A stretch of DNA of 64,000 nucleotides from Dyella monticola (GTDB taxonomy: Bacteria; Pseudomonadota; Gammaproteobacteria; Xanthomonadales; Rhodanobacteraceae): the NCBI RefSeq assembly GCF_003363155.1, contig NZ_QRBE01000017.1, positions 19,643 through 83,642 on the forward strand, read 5' to 3'. Position 1 is the first letter of the stretch. Each line of letters opens with the position of its first letter. The notes beneath the pieces are model-generated. The model saw nothing but the letters and a program-made list of their open reading frames with translations. It did not search any database and was not told the DNA's origin. Below are positions 35,621 to 44,494 of the stretch, piece after piece. The translations under genes and the position numbers were made by a program.

Positions 35621-36058
35621 GTGCCGCTGGCAATCCAGCAACTTTGCAATGGCCTGATCCGCCGCAGCATCGAGCTGCGCGCGCTGTACTGCCATGCCTC
35701 CACCCGGGTCGGCGAGCCGGGCCTGCGCACGGTGCTGGAGGAAGAGGCACAGTCGCTCGGCCAAGTCATCGCCGAACTACAGGCGCAGCTGCGCAGCCAT
35801 GACAGCGCGCCTGCCACCCGTCGTCGCATGATCGGCGCGGTGCGCCACCGCTTCGATGCCATGCTCCCGCACAGCGATGACGCCTGGATCCGCCTGCTGG
35901 CCCGTCACGAACAACGACTGCTGCGCGCCTTCGAGCGCGTGCTCGCACGCATGGAGCCCGGCGATATGGCGGCCGCCCTACACCGTCAGCTTCCACGCTT
36001 GCACTCCATCGACCTGGACATGCACAGCCTGGCGAAGGCCATCGGCGTCGGACACTGA
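35621..36058 (+). CDS. DUF2383-like four-helix protein
   Basis: Predicted 145 residues starting at GTG 35621, with AGGAGA about 10 bp upstream. The sequence is all-helical: LCNGLIRRSIELRALYCHAS, then EEEAQSLGQVIAELQAQL, then an Arg/His-rich second half with LARHEQRLLRAFERVLARM. The two-repeat helical pattern resembles the DUF2383/ferritin-like group, but the match is weak and the usual Glu/His ligands are incomplete. It is followed after 3 bp by a DUF924 gene, probably in one transcript. Function is unknown. Confidence 0.6.
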   Translation: MPLAIQQLCNGLIRRSIELRALYCHASTRVGEPGLRTVLEEEAQSLGQVIAELQAQLRSHDSAPATRRRMIGAVRHRFDAMLPHSDDAWIRLLARHEQRLLRAFERVLARMEPGDMAAALHRQLPRLHSIDLDMHSLAKAIGVGH

Positions 36059-36061
36059 TCC

Positions 36062-36646
36062 ATGGCCAGGCCATCGCCCGACGCGCTGGCGGTGCTGTCT
36101 TTCTGGTTCGACCCGGCCAACGCGCCGCATTGGTTCGCCATCAACGCTGATTTCGATGCCACGCTCCGGGAGCGATTCGGCCAGACGCTTGGGCTGGCGA
36201 CAGAAGGCAAGCTTCATCATTGGGCTGACACGCCGCAAGGATGGCTGGCGCTAGTGGTCGTGCTGGATCAGTTTTCCCGCAACCTGCATCGCAATGATCG
36301 GCGTGCATGGGCGCAGGACCTTCATGCACAACAACTCGTCGTGTGGGGCATTGAGGAAGGTTTCGACCGTCAGTTGCCGCCCATGCAGCGCGTCTTTGCC
36401 TACATGCCGTTTGAGCATGCTGAAAATATCAGCTTGCAGCAGCGATGTGTCGCTGCGTATGAGGCGCTGTGCGCAGATGTTCCCTCCGAAGAGCGCCATC
36501 GCTATACCGGCTTTCTCGATTATGCTCGACGCCATGAAGCAGTGATCGCGCGCTTTGGCCGTTTCCCGCATCGCAATGCGGTACTCGGCCGAATCTGTAC
36601 ACCGGAAGAGCAGGCTTACCTCGCCGAACCAGGCAGCAGATTTTAG
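36062..36646 (+). CDS. DUF924-family protein
   Basis: Predicted 194 residues. The beginning VLSFWFDPANAPHWFAINADFDATLRERF, the segment WLALVVVLDQFSRNLHRNDRRAW and the later FAYMPFEHAENISLQQRC and GRFPHRNAVLGR are the diagnostic blocks of DUF924, a widespread soluble helical (TPR-like) family of unknown role. The ATG lies 3 bp after the preceding stop, so translational coupling is likely; no separate Shine-Dalgarno is obvious. Assignment to the family is firm, but the biological role is not known. Confidence 0.88.
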   Translation: MARPSPDALAVLSFWFDPANAPHWFAINADFDATLRERFGQTLGLATEGKLHHWADTPQGWLALVVVLDQFSRNLHRNDRRAWAQDLHAQQLVVWGIEEGFDRQLPPMQRVFAYMPFEHAENISLQQRCVAAYEALCADVPSEERHRYTGFLDYARRHEAVIARFGRFPHRNAVLGRICTPEEQAYLAEPGSRF

Positions 36647-36693
36647 CTATCGATCATTGCCACGGATCAGGCCCACCACGACATGGAGCAGTC

Positions 36694-37032
36694 ATGCGTC
36701 GATACCTTCTCGTTACCTTATTGATAACCTCATTTAGCGCACACGCCCTGCAAAGTGTGCGCGTCGGTAGCCAGGTACTGGTGGTTGGCGACAGTGCCGC
36801 GCGTGTGAAAGAGTTGCTGGGTGACCCTTCGGTGCGTGGCAAAAGCAGTGGCTCCAACAAAAACAATGCGCGCAAAGGCGCACCGAAGTCTTCCGGCAAG
36901 CGCAAGGGCAAAGGTAAGCAGGGTAAATCCGAGGCGAAGGGCGAAACGTGGCAATACCGCCGCGACGGCCATACCACCCGCTTCACCATCGTCGACGGCA
37001 AGATCGCGCATATCGAAGACACCGCGCGCTAG
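36694..37032 (+). CDS. Small exported protein with basic insert, DUF2845/BamE-like fold
   Basis: Predicted 112 residues with a signal peptide ending near AHA (residue 18). The parts flanking the middle (SVRVGSQVLVVGDSAARVKELLGDP and GETWQYRRDGHTTRFTIVDGKIAHI) look like the small two-layer fold of DUF2845/SmpA-OmlA proteins. The middle (about residues 50-82) is an unusual Lys/Ser/Gly-rich stretch that would be disordered and strongly basic. GGAG lies a few bases before the ATG. A REP-like palindrome follows at 37062. The basic insert could bind lipid A phosphates or peptidoglycan, but this is only a suggestion. Confidence 0.65.
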   Translation: MRRYLLVTLLITSFSAHALQSVRVGSQVLVVGDSAARVKELLGDPSVRGKSSGSNKNNARKGAPKSSGKRKGKGKQGKSEAKGETWQYRRDGHTTRFTIVDGKIAHIEDTAR

Positions 37033-37061
37033 TTTCCCCTGGTTTTCAGCTCCCAGGAACC

Positions 37062-37086
37062 GTCATCCCGCTTTCGCGGGAGTGAC
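37062..37086. repeat. REP-like palindrome
   Basis: GTCATCCCGC, loop TTTC, GCGGGAGTGAC forms a hairpin between converging genes. It is a short variant of the dispersed CGTCATTCC element family. Confidence 0.65.
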
Positions 37087-37119
37087 ATCAAAGAAGAGAG
37101 CGTCGCCCCCACAATGACC

Positions 37120-38130
37120 TCAGGGTGTGCGCAACAGTTTCAACAACGCACGCGGCTCCCACCGCACGTAGGAAGCCTCGGCCTCGCGAATGAGCGCAAC
37201 GGTTCGCGAGTTCGCCGGTGCACACATGCCCTTGGACTTGGCCAGCGCAACGATTTCACCATTGATGTAATCCACCTCGGTACGGCGATGCGCCTGAAGA
37301 TCGTCCCACATGGACGAACGTGCCAATGGATCGATCGCCAGCATGCGGGAAGCGACGCGTTGAAACAACGCATCTGGCAGGGCCAGCACGGTCGGAAGCC
37401 AGCGCGCGGGAAGGGCAGTGAGCTGCGCAGGGCGAATGCCGGCGGCATGCAGCACGTGCAAGCCTTCGCGCTGTAAAAGGGCCAGACATTGACGCCATGC
37501 GCGTTGCGCCAGTTCGTCGCGTAGCGGCATGCCGCTCAGCGCATTGAGCGGATTGTTGAGATTGATCAGCAATTTTGCCCACAGCACCGCCTGCATGTCA
37601 TCGCAGGGATGCAGAGGCAGGCGCGCAGCCTCGAAGGCATGTATCAGGGGCTGGACAGTGGACGCATGTTCGACCATCAGCGCACCCGACGACGCTTGGT
37701 GAAAATGTGCGCGATCCGGTTGCGTCACATTGAATGGCACCATGCCGGCAAGAACATGGCAGTGCGGAAGCGCTGCGCGCAATTCCGCCGCATTGCGTAC
37801 ACCGTTTTGAAAGCTGATCACGCATGTGCGGGGCGCGAGCACGTCGGCCAGTTCATGCGCCACGTCCATGGTCGCGGACGACTTCACCGTTACCAGCACT
37901 ACGTCGACGCCATGCGCGGCATCAGGTTGGGTGGCAATGTCGAGCGATTCGGCATCGATATGGTGACGATATCCGTTGAGATCGCTGACCGTCAGCCCAT
38001 GCTCCGTGAGGCTTTTAGCCATATGCGGACGTGCGATGAGGCGAACGTGCGCGTGAGCGTGCAAGCGGCCGCCAAGATAGTTACCGACCAACCCGGCGCC
38101 ATACACGGCAATGCGCAACGCCGAGGTCAT
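37120..38130 (-). CDS. Ketopantoate reductase-family oxidoreductase (PanE-like)
   Basis: Predicted 336 residues. A Rossmann fold opens with RIAVYGAGLVGNYLGGRL (GxGxxG). LVTVKSSAT and ISFQNGVRNA follow, and the C-terminal domain contains AVLWAKLLINLNNPLNALSG with the catalytic-type Lys and Asn. These are the family blocks of 2-dehydropantoate 2-reductase (NADPH). Genomes often carry several ApbA/PanE-like paralogues and no pantothenate gene is nearby, so the substrate is unproven. Its ATG overlaps the stop of the upstream FAD dehydrogenase gene (ATGA), so both are made from one message. Confidence 0.8.
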   Translation of the reverse strand: MTSALRIAVYGAGLVGNYLGGRLHAHAHVRLIARPHMAKSLTEHGLTVSDLNGYRHHIDAESLDIATQPDAAHGVDVVLVTVKSSATMDVAHELADVLAPRTCVISFQNGVRNAAELRAALPHCHVLAGMVPFNVTQPDRAHFHQASSGALMVEHASTVQPLIHAFEAARLPLHPCDDMQAVLWAKLLINLNNPLNALSGMPLRDELAQRAWRQCLALLQREGLHVLHAAGIRPAQLTALPARWLPTVLALPDALFQRVASRMLAIDPLARSSMWDDLQAHRRTEVDYINGEIVALAKSKGMCAPANSRTVALIREAEASYVRWEPRALLKLLRTP

Positions 38131-39782
38131 GCGACAGCGGCGGCGGCGGCGCGTCCGGCCACGCGGCCTGAAAACAGACAGCCACCAAGAAAACTGCCTT
38201 CCAGTGCGCGATAACCATGCAAGCCACCGCCGCCGAAACCCGCCGCTTCGCCTGCCGCATACAAACCGTGCAAGGGTTGGCCATCGTGTCCAAGTATGCG
38301 CGCATCGAGGTCGGTTTCCAGGCCACCCAATGTCTTGCGCGTAAGAATATGCAAGCGCACTGCGATAAGCGGGCCATTGGCCGGATCGAGCATGCGGTGC
38401 GGCTTGGCGACGCGCACGAGTTTGTCGCCGCGATAACGGCGCGCGTTGTGAATGGCCATGATTTGGCCGTCTTTCGCGAACGGATTATCGAATTGCAGAT
38501 CGCGTGCCTGGATGTGTTCGCGCACAAGCGCAACGTCCAGCAACTGGCTGCCGGCCAGTGCGTTCATGCCCGCGACGAGCTCCTCAAGCGTGTCACGCAC
38601 GATGAAATCGCGTCCGTGGCGCTTGAAGGCTTCCACCGGCGCAGGTGCCTGTTTGCCGATGGCGCGCCTGGCGACTTGTCGCCAGCTCTTGCCGGTAAGG
38701 TCGGGGTTCTGTTCGGAACCGGATAACGCAAATTCGCGTCGAATGATTTGCTGGTCGAGCAAAAACCAGCTGTAGTCGAAACCCGTTCGACGCAGGTATT
38801 CAAGCGTGCCCATGGTATCGAAACCGGGCCACAGGGGCCCCGGCAGCCGATGACCACGCGCATCCAGCCACAGTGAAGAAGGTCCGGGCAGAATGCGGAT
38901 GGCGTGCATCGGCCAGATCGGATTCCAGTTTTCGATGCCTTCTACGTAGTGCCACATGCGATCGCGATTGATCAGTCGCGCGCCGGCTGTTTCGCTGATA
39001 TCCAGCATGCGTCCATCCACGTGCGCGGGGACGCCGCACAGCATGTGGCGTGGGGGCGCACCCAGGCGCTCGGGCCAGTGCTTTCGCACCAGTTCGTGAT
39101 TCCCGCCGATGCCGCCGGACGCGACGACGACGGCCTGCGCGCGGTATTGGAAATCGCCGATGACCTCACGTGAACTGGGCTTGCCGCGTTCGACCGCATC
39201 GTCAGCCAGTCGCGCGCCATGCACGCCGACAACATGGCCGTTGTCCACCATCAAACCATCCACACGATGGCGAAAGGCAAACGTCAATAAGCCTTTGGCC
39301 TGCGCTTCGTGCGCGCGCCGTACGAACGGTTCGATCACGCCGGGGCCGGTGCCCCAGGTGACATGAAATCGCGGCACCGAATTGCCGTGTCCGATGGCAC
39401 CGTAGCCGCCGCGTTCGGCCCAGCCCACCACCGGAAACCAGCGCATGCCCATGCCGTGTAGCCAGGCGCGCTTCTCGCCCGCGGCAAAATCTACGTAGGC
39501 CTCGGCCCACCGGCGCGGCCAATGATCCTCGGACCGATCGAAGGCGGCCGTGCCCATCCAGTCTGTCAGGGCCAGCGCATGCGAATCACGCACGCCCATC
39601 CGCCGCTGCTCCGGCGAATCGACAAAAAACAGTCCGCCGAACGACCAGAACGCCTGCCCACCCAGGCTTTGCTCAGGTTCCTGGTCGATCACGGTGACGC
39701 GTCGGCCCGCATCGGCTATTTCCGTGGCTGCCACCAATCCGGCCAAGCCGCCGCCGATCACTATGACATCGGTGGATTGCAT
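38127..39782 (-). CDS. FAD-binding dehydrogenase of the 3-ketosteroid dehydrogenase/fumarate reductase class
   Basis: Predicted 551 residues. The ATG at 39782 (MQSTDVIVIGGGLAGLVAA) has AGGGG 7 bp upstream. The dinucleotide motif GGGLAGLVAATEIADAG is at the N-terminus, GGQAFWSFGGLFFVDSPEQ follows, and the C-terminus has LYAAGEAAGFGGGGLHGYR, LEGSFLGGCLFSGRVAG, the usual FAD-contact block. This group is annotated as FAD-binding dehydrogenase, KsdD/FrdA-like, acting on unknown substrates. It forms a two-gene operon with the PanE-like gene (4-bp overlap), but the pathway is not evident. Confidence 0.82.
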   Translation of the reverse strand: MQSTDVIVIGGGLAGLVAATEIADAGRRVTVIDQEPEQSLGGQAFWSFGGLFFVDSPEQRRMGVRDSHALALTDWMGTAAFDRSEDHWPRRWAEAYVDFAAGEKRAWLHGMGMRWFPVVGWAERGGYGAIGHGNSVPRFHVTWGTGPGVIEPFVRRAHEAQAKGLLTFAFRHRVDGLMVDNGHVVGVHGARLADDAVERGKPSSREVIGDFQYRAQAVVVASGGIGGNHELVRKHWPERLGAPPRHMLCGVPAHVDGRMLDISETAGARLINRDRMWHYVEGIENWNPIWPMHAIRILPGPSSLWLDARGHRLPGPLWPGFDTMGTLEYLRRTGFDYSWFLLDQQIIRREFALSGSEQNPDLTGKSWRQVARRAIGKQAPAPVEAFKRHGRDFIVRDTLEELVAGMNALAGSQLLDVALVREHIQARDLQFDNPFAKDGQIMAIHNARRYRGDKLVRVAKPHRMLDPANGPLIAVRLHILTRKTLGGLETDLDARILGHDGQPLHGLYAAGEAAGFGGGGLHGYRALEGSFLGGCLFSGRVAGRAAAAAVA

Positions 39783-39985
39783 AGACAGCCCCTGACCTTG
39801 CCCCAAGGCTCACGTTATCCCGGCCTTCACCATTTGCCTATGTGCGCTGCGCCATCCATGACCGATGACAGGGAATGACATACGGCCCATGCCTCGAACG
39901 GCTGTCGCGTTAAACGCTATGCACGGTGGCGCGCATCCAAGCGCGCAGGAGCCATCGGGCCCGGGTCATCAGGAGGGAGTCTTCC

Positions 39986-40786
39986 ATGCGCCGTTTGCCA
40001 TTCGTCATACCGATGCTTGCGCTTACCGTAGCGATCACTGCGCCAGCCGCCAGCCACGCACATAACCTGCAATGCTCATACAGCAGCGACTACGACGTGC
40101 AAGTCAAAGCGGAAGGCATTGTCTTTACGCGCGACAGCGGCCAGCCGGGCGTGGTTTTCATACACGATGGCTCGTTGCGCGTGGACGGTCGGGACGTACA
40201 CGTTTCAAATGCCGATGCAGTGCGTTTGCGTGAATACGAACACCACGTGCGCGACCTGGTGCCACAGGTGGCATCCATGGCGCGCGATGGCGTGAATATC
40301 GGTTACGCGGCCATTACCACGGTCGTCGCCACGTTGTCGGACAACGGCGATGAACGCACGCGCCTGTTGCATGAATTGCGCGATCGCCAGACCGACGCAT
40401 TGAACCACATCGACCACACACTCGGACGTGGCGAGTGGCAAGCGGGCGATGAAGACGACCTGTTCGATAAGAATCTCGAGGACACGGTGGCCGATCTGGT
40501 CGGCAGTATTACGGGTGACGTCGTCAAGGATGCGCTAAGCGGCGATTCGAACAAGCTTGCGTCGCTGCAGGCGCGTACGGATGCGCTGAATGCCATGCTC
40601 GACAAAGCCATCGATGCGCCGGCCGACAAACTGGGTCAGCGCGCCGACGCGCTTTGCCCGCAGCTGGGGGAGCTTCAACGATTGCAGGATCAATGGGCGT
40701 TTCGCCTCGAGGGCGGTGAACGCTTGCAACTGATTTCAACTGACACGGAGCGTTCCAACAAGGCGAGCCAGTACGCCCAGCGCTAG
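39986..40786 (+). CDS. DUF2884 (YggN-like) exported protein, second copy
   Basis: Predicted 266 residues. The ATG at 39986 has AGGAGGG 8 bp upstream. The signal peptide ends near SHAHN (residue 25). The mature part repeats the layout of 34755-35507: an N-terminal beta segment with Cys (LQCSYSSDYDVQVKAEG, HDGSLRVDGRDV), a long acidic helical region (EDDLFDKNLEDTVADLVG), and a C-terminal ALCPQLGELQRLQ block. The two conserved cysteines probably form a disulfide. DUF2884 proteins are periplasmic and uncharacterised. A terminator follows at 40833. Confidence 0.78.
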   Translation: MRRLPFVIPMLALTVAITAPAASHAHNLQCSYSSDYDVQVKAEGIVFTRDSGQPGVVFIHDGSLRVDGRDVHVSNADAVRLREYEHHVRDLVPQVASMARDGVNIGYAAITTVVATLSDNGDERTRLLHELRDRQTDALNHIDHTLGRGEWQAGDEDDLFDKNLEDTVADLVGSITGDVVKDALSGDSNKLASLQARTDALNAMLDKAIDAPADKLGQRADALCPQLGELQRLQDQWAFRLEGGERLQLISTDTERSNKASQYAQR

Positions 40787-40832
40787 TGAACTAGCGTACA
40801 TCCCCACCGTGCTCCCCCTGCACGGACATCAT

Positions 40833-40857
40833 GCCCGGTTCTGACCGGGCTTTTTTC
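40833..40857 (+). terminator. Terminator after the second DUF2884 gene
   Basis: GCCCGG and CCGGGC pair around TTCTGA and run directly into TTTTTT. It is a short but typical intrinsic terminator that insulates the aceF promoter region. Confidence 0.85.
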
Positions 40858-40970
40858 TTTGGCTTTGCTCGCACCCAGGATGTGGACCGACAGTCCTGGC
40901 GCGCGCGCTGTCGATCTCCTGCTGCGCACCGACGCCTCCATGCCGAGCCACAAAAGTAAGACAAATTCGC

Positions 40971-41040
40971 CGCATACGTATGCGCATGGCCTCTTTTGGC
41001 GTTTTTGGCATGTCCGTGAAGGGGTGCCGGTTGCTATGAT
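40971..41040 (+). promoter_or_regulatory. Putative aceF-lpdA control region with 14-bp palindrome
   Basis: CGCATACGTATGCG (40971-40984) is a perfect palindrome. TTGGCG starts 25 bp after its first base (40996), exactly as upstream of aceE. A good -10 hexamer TATGAT is at 41035-41040 but is too far from TTGGCG for a standard promoter, so the start site is uncertain or needs an activator. The rest of 40858-41102 shows nothing else. Confidence 0.55.
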
Positions 41041-41102
41041 GGAAGCCTTGCGGCCGCCTCCGCCTTCCCCAGCGTGGCCGCCTTCGTTCCGCAGGAGAAA
41101 TC

Positions 41103-42485
41103 ATGGCCGACCTTAAAGAAGCCCGCGTCCCCGATATCGGCGGTCACAGCGATGTGCCCGTCATTGAGGTATTGATCAAACCTGGCGACACGGTCGAAAA
41201 GGATCAAAGCCTGATCACGCTGGAATCGGATAAAGCGACGATGGAAGTACCCGCGCCGTTTGCTGGCGTGGTCAAGGAATTGAAGCTGAAAGTGGGCGAC
41301 GAGGTCTCCGAGGGCGCCCTGATTGCGATCATCGAAGCCAGCGACGCTGCCGCGCCTGCACCGGCCAAGGCCGAAGCGCCTGCTGCCAAAGCGCCTGCGC
41401 CCACCCCTGCTCCAGCACCTGCACCTTCACCTGCCGCCGCCGCGCCGCAGGTGAAGGAAGAACCCGCGCCGATCGGTGGCCGCGGCGTGCTGCCGGGCAA
41501 TGCACCGGAGGGCGATGTCGCCCCGCAGGCCCGCCCGCCCTTGGACGCCAAGCTGGTGATGCCCGGCGATGCGCCGTACGCCACGCCCGCGGTCCGCGCC
41601 TTCGCGCGCGAGCTGGGTGTGGACGTGCGCCAGGTGAAGGGCAGCGGCCGTAGCGGCCGCATCGTGCGCGAGGACATCACCGCCTACGTCAAACACGCGC
41701 TGGCTTCCGGCGCGCGCCCCGTCGAGGGTGGCACCGTGGCGGCAGGTGGCGGGCTCAATCTGCTGCCGTGGCCGAAGGTGGACTTCGCCAAGTTCGGTGA
41801 AGTGGAAGAAAAGCCGCTTACGCGCATCCAGAAGATTTCCGGCGCGAACCTCGCGCGCAACTGGGCGATGATTCCGCACGTCACCCAGCATGAAGACGCC
41901 GACATCACCGAGCTGGAAGCCTTCCGCAAGAAGCTCGGCGAAGAAAACAAGGATCTGAAGATCACCCCGCTGGTGTTCCAGATCAAGGCGGTGGTCGCGG
42001 CACTGAAGAAATTCCCGCAGTTCAATGCATCGCTCGATGCGACTGGCGAGAAGCTCATCCTCAAGAAGTACTTCCACGTCGGCATCGCGGTGGATACGCC
42101 CGATGGCCTGGTGGTACCGGTGATCCGCGACTGCGACAAGAAAGGCCTGCTCGATCTGGCAACCGAACTGGGCGAGATCTCCAAGAAGGCGCGCGACAAG
42201 AAGCTCGGCCCCAACGATATGTCCGGCGGCTGCTTCTCGATCTCCTCGCTCGGCGGCATCGGCGGCACGGCGTTCACGCCCATCGTCAACGCGCCGGAGG
42301 TGGCGATCCTCGGCGTGTCTAAGGCACAGACCAAACCAGTATGGAACGGCAAGGAATTCGTGCCGCGCCTGATCCTGCCGCTGTCGCTGAGCTACGACCA
42401 TCGTGTGATCGACGGCGCCCTGGCCGCGCGCTTTGCATCCTTCCTCGCCACCCAGCTCGGCGACATCCGCCGCCTGCTGCTCTGA
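41103..42485 (+). CDS. aceF: Dihydrolipoyllysine acetyltransferase, E2 of pyruvate dehydrogenase
   Basis: Predicted 460 residues. One lipoyl domain occupies residues 1-80 with Lys44 in [10 protein letters not shown]. An Ala/Pro-rich swinging linker runs to about 120, a peripheral subunit-binding domain covers about 155-195 ([21 protein letters not shown]), and the acyltransferase domain runs from about 230 to 460 with the catalytic [15 protein letters not shown] (His433). It has a single lipoyl domain, whereas E. coli AceF has three. GCAGGAG precedes the ATG. It accepts the acetyl group from AceE and passes it to CoA, and LpdA, encoded 19 bp downstream, reoxidises the lipoyl group. Confidence 0.97.
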   Translation: MADLKEARVPDIGGHSDVPVIEVLIKPGDTVEKDQSLITLESDKATMEVPAPFAGVVKELKLKVGDEVSEGALIAIIEASDAAAPAPAKAEAPAAKAPAPTPAPAPAPSPAAAAPQVKEEPAPIGGRGVLPGNAPEGDVAPQARPPLDAKLVMPGDAPYATPAVRAFARELGVDVRQVKGSGRSGRIVREDITAYVKHALASGARPVEGGTVAAGGGLNLLPWPKVDFAKFGEVEEKPLTRIQKISGANLARNWAMIPHVTQHEDADITELEAFRKKLGEENKDLKITPLVFQIKAVVAALKKFPQFNASLDATGEKLILKKYFHVGIAVDTPDGLVVPVIRDCDKKGLLDLATELGEISKKARDKKLGPNDMSGGCFSISSLGGIGGTAFTPIVNAPEVAILGVSKAQTKPVWNGKEFVPRLILPLSLSYDHRVIDGALAARFASFLATQLGDIRRLLL

Positions 42486-42504
42486 CGCGAGGAGAACATT
42501 GATC

Positions 42505-44307
42505 ATGGCCAATACGATCGAATTGAAGGTTCCTGACATCGGCGGTCACGAAAACGTGCCGGTGATCGAGGTGCTGGTGAAAGCCGGCGACAGCGTGGCA
42601 AAGGAGCAGAGCCTCATCACGCTGGAGTCGGACAAGGCAACGATGGAAATTCCCGCCACCGCTTCGGGCGTCATCAAGGAGATGAAGCTCAAGCTGGGTG
42701 ATGAAGTGTCCGAGGGCGCCATCATCGCCATCCTGGAAGTGGGTGATGCCGAGGCGGAAGCGCCGAAGGCCGCCGCACCCGCGCAAGCGCCTGCTGCACC
42801 GGCCCCTGCGCCTGCTGCAGCTGCGCCGGCCGCCGCACCCGCCAAGCCCGCTGCAGCGCCCGCACCGCAGGCTGCCACCGCATCGGGTCGCAAGGCGGAC
42901 ATCGAATGCAAGCTGGTTGTGCTCGGCTCTGGCCCTGGCGGCTACACCGGTGCGTTCCGCGCCGCCGACCTGGGTGTCGACACGGTACTGGTGGAGCGCT
43001 ACGCCACGCTCGGCGGCGTGTGCCTCAACGTGGGCTGCATTCCGTCCAAGGCATTGCTGCATGCAGCCGCCGTCATCGACGAAGCGGAGGCCATGGCCGC
43101 GCACGGGGTGACCTTCGGCAAGCCCAAGCTTGATCTGGACAAACTGCGCAGCTTCAAGAACAAAGTGGTCGGCCAGCTCACCGGCGGCCTTGCTGGCATG
43201 GCCAAGCAGCGCAAGGTGCGCGTGGTGCAGGGCGTGGGCACGTTCGTGTCGCCCAACGAGATGGAAATCGACACGGACGAAGGCAAGAAGCTGCTGCGTT
43301 TTGAATACGCCATCATCGCTGCCGGTTCGCAAGCCGTGCGTCTGCCTGCCTTCCCGTGGGATGACGAACGCATCGTGGATTCCACCGGTGCACTGGAACT
43401 GCGCGACATTCCCGCCAAGCTGCTCGTCGTGGGCGGCGGCATCATCGGCCTGGAAATGGCGACCGTGTACGGTGCGCTCGGCAGCGAAGTGACCGTGGTC
43501 GAGTTCATGGACCAGATCATTCCGGGTGCCGACGCCGATCTCATCAAGCCGCTCGCCAAGCGTCTGGGCAACAAACTCAAGGGCGTGCACCTCAAGACCA
43601 AGGTGGTGGATGCCAAAGCCACCAAGAAGGGCATCGAGGTCAGTTACGAAGGTGAAAGCATTCCGCAAACCACCGTGTTCGACCGCGTGCTGGTTTCGGT
43701 TGGCCGTTCGCCGAACGGCAACAAGATTGGCGCGGACAAGGCCGGCGTGGCGGTGACGGATCGCGGCTTCATCAATGTCGACACGCAAATGCGCACCAAC
43801 GTGCCGCACATCTTCGCCATCGGCGACTTGATCGGCCAGCCGATGCTGGCGCACAAGGCCACGCACGAAGCACGGGTCGCGGCGGAAGTGGTGGCTGGCA
43901 TGAAGAGCCACTTCGATGCGCGCGTGATTCCTTCGGTGGCCTATACCGATCCGGAGATCGCCTGGGTTGGCGTCACCGAGCGTGAAGCGAAGGAAAAAGG
44001 CCTGAAAATCGGCGTGGGCAAGTTCCCATGGGTGGCCAGCGGCCGCGCCATCGGCATCGATCGCACGGAAGGCTTCACCAAACTGTTGTTCGACGAAGAA
44101 ACGCACCGCGTGGTCGGTGGCGCCATCGTCGGTCCGCATGCGGGTGATCTGATTTCGGAAATTGCCCTTGCTATCGAGATGGGCTCCGAAGCGGCCGATA
44201 TCGGCCTCACCATTCACCCGCATCCGACGTTGAGCGAGTCGGTGGGTATGGCGGCAGAAGCCTATGAAGGCACCATCACCGATCTGTACCTGCCCAAGAA
44301 GAAGTAA
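42505..44307 (+). CDS. lpdA: Dihydrolipoyl dehydrogenase with N-terminal lipoyl domain, E3
   Basis: Predicted 600 residues, longer than classical E3 (about 470) because residues 1-80 are a lipoyl domain (Lys44 in [10 protein letters not shown]) nearly identical to that of AceF, followed by an Ala/Pro linker to about 130. The flavoprotein part shows [20 protein letters not shown], the redox disulfide [13 protein letters not shown] (Cys173/Cys178), the NAD fold [20 protein letters not shown], and the C-terminal active-site base [11 protein letters not shown]3 proteins with a lipoyl domain are known in several proteobacteria. The ATG at 42505 follows GAGGAGA. It is co-transcribed with aceF and ended by a strong terminator. 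Confidence 0.96.
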   Translation: MANTIELKVPDIGGHENVPVIEVLVKAGDSVAKEQSLITLESDKATMEIPATASGVIKEMKLKLGDEVSEGAIIAILEVGDAEAEAPKAAAPAQAPAAPAPAPAAAAPAAAPAKPAAAPAPQAATASGRKADIECKLVVLGSGPGGYTGAFRAADLGVDTVLVERYATLGGVCLNVGCIPSKALLHAAAVIDEAEAMAAHGVTFGKPKLDLDKLRSFKNKVVGQLTGGLAGMAKQRKVRVVQGVGTFVSPNEMEIDTDEGKKLLRFEYAIIAAGSQAVRLPAFPWDDERIVDSTGALELRDIPAKLLVVGGGIIGLEMATVYGALGSEVTVVEFMDQIIPGADADLIKPLAKRLGNKLKGVHLKTKVVDAKATKKGIEVSYEGESIPQTTVFDRVLVSVGRSPNGNKIGADKAGVAVTDRGFINVDTQMRTNVPHIFAIGDLIGQPMLAHKATHEARVAAEVVAGMKSHFDARVIPSVAYTDPEIAWVGVTEREAKEKGLKIGVGKFPWVASGRAIGIDRTEGFTKLLFDEETHRVVGGAIVGPHAGDLISEIALAIEMGSEAADIGLTIHPHPTLSESVGMAAEAYEGTITDLYLPKKK

Positions 44308-44321
44308 ATGCGTGGAATAAG

Positions 44322-44350
44322 AAAGACCCGGATCGCTCCGGGTCTTTTTT
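44322..44350 (+). terminator. Terminator after aceF-lpdA
   Basis: AAAGACCCGGA and TCCGGGTCTTT pair around TCGC, followed by TTT, 14 bp after the lpdA stop. Confidence 0.95.
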
Positions 44351-44440
44351 ATGTGCGAGAACTCGTTGCTCTTTCGTTGTCGAGTGGTGCGACCGCAACG
44401 TTGACTTGGACGCTCGCATTTCCTTGCAGCACCCGCTGTA

Positions 44441-44470
44441 CCGTCATTCAGGCCTTCGCCGGAATGACGG
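44441..44470. repeat. REP-like palindrome
   Basis: CCGTCATTCAGGC, loop CTTC, GCCGGAATGACGG is a near-perfect hairpin between lpdA and dinB. It belongs to the dispersed family seen also at 50507 and 55130. Confidence 0.8.
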
Positions 44471-44494
44471 TGAGGTATAAATAGGCAATTGCGT

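Noticed and set aside
42319..44223. 634-codon minus-strand frame opposite lpdA
   Set aside because: Antisense shadow of LpdA; compositionally biased and without motifs.
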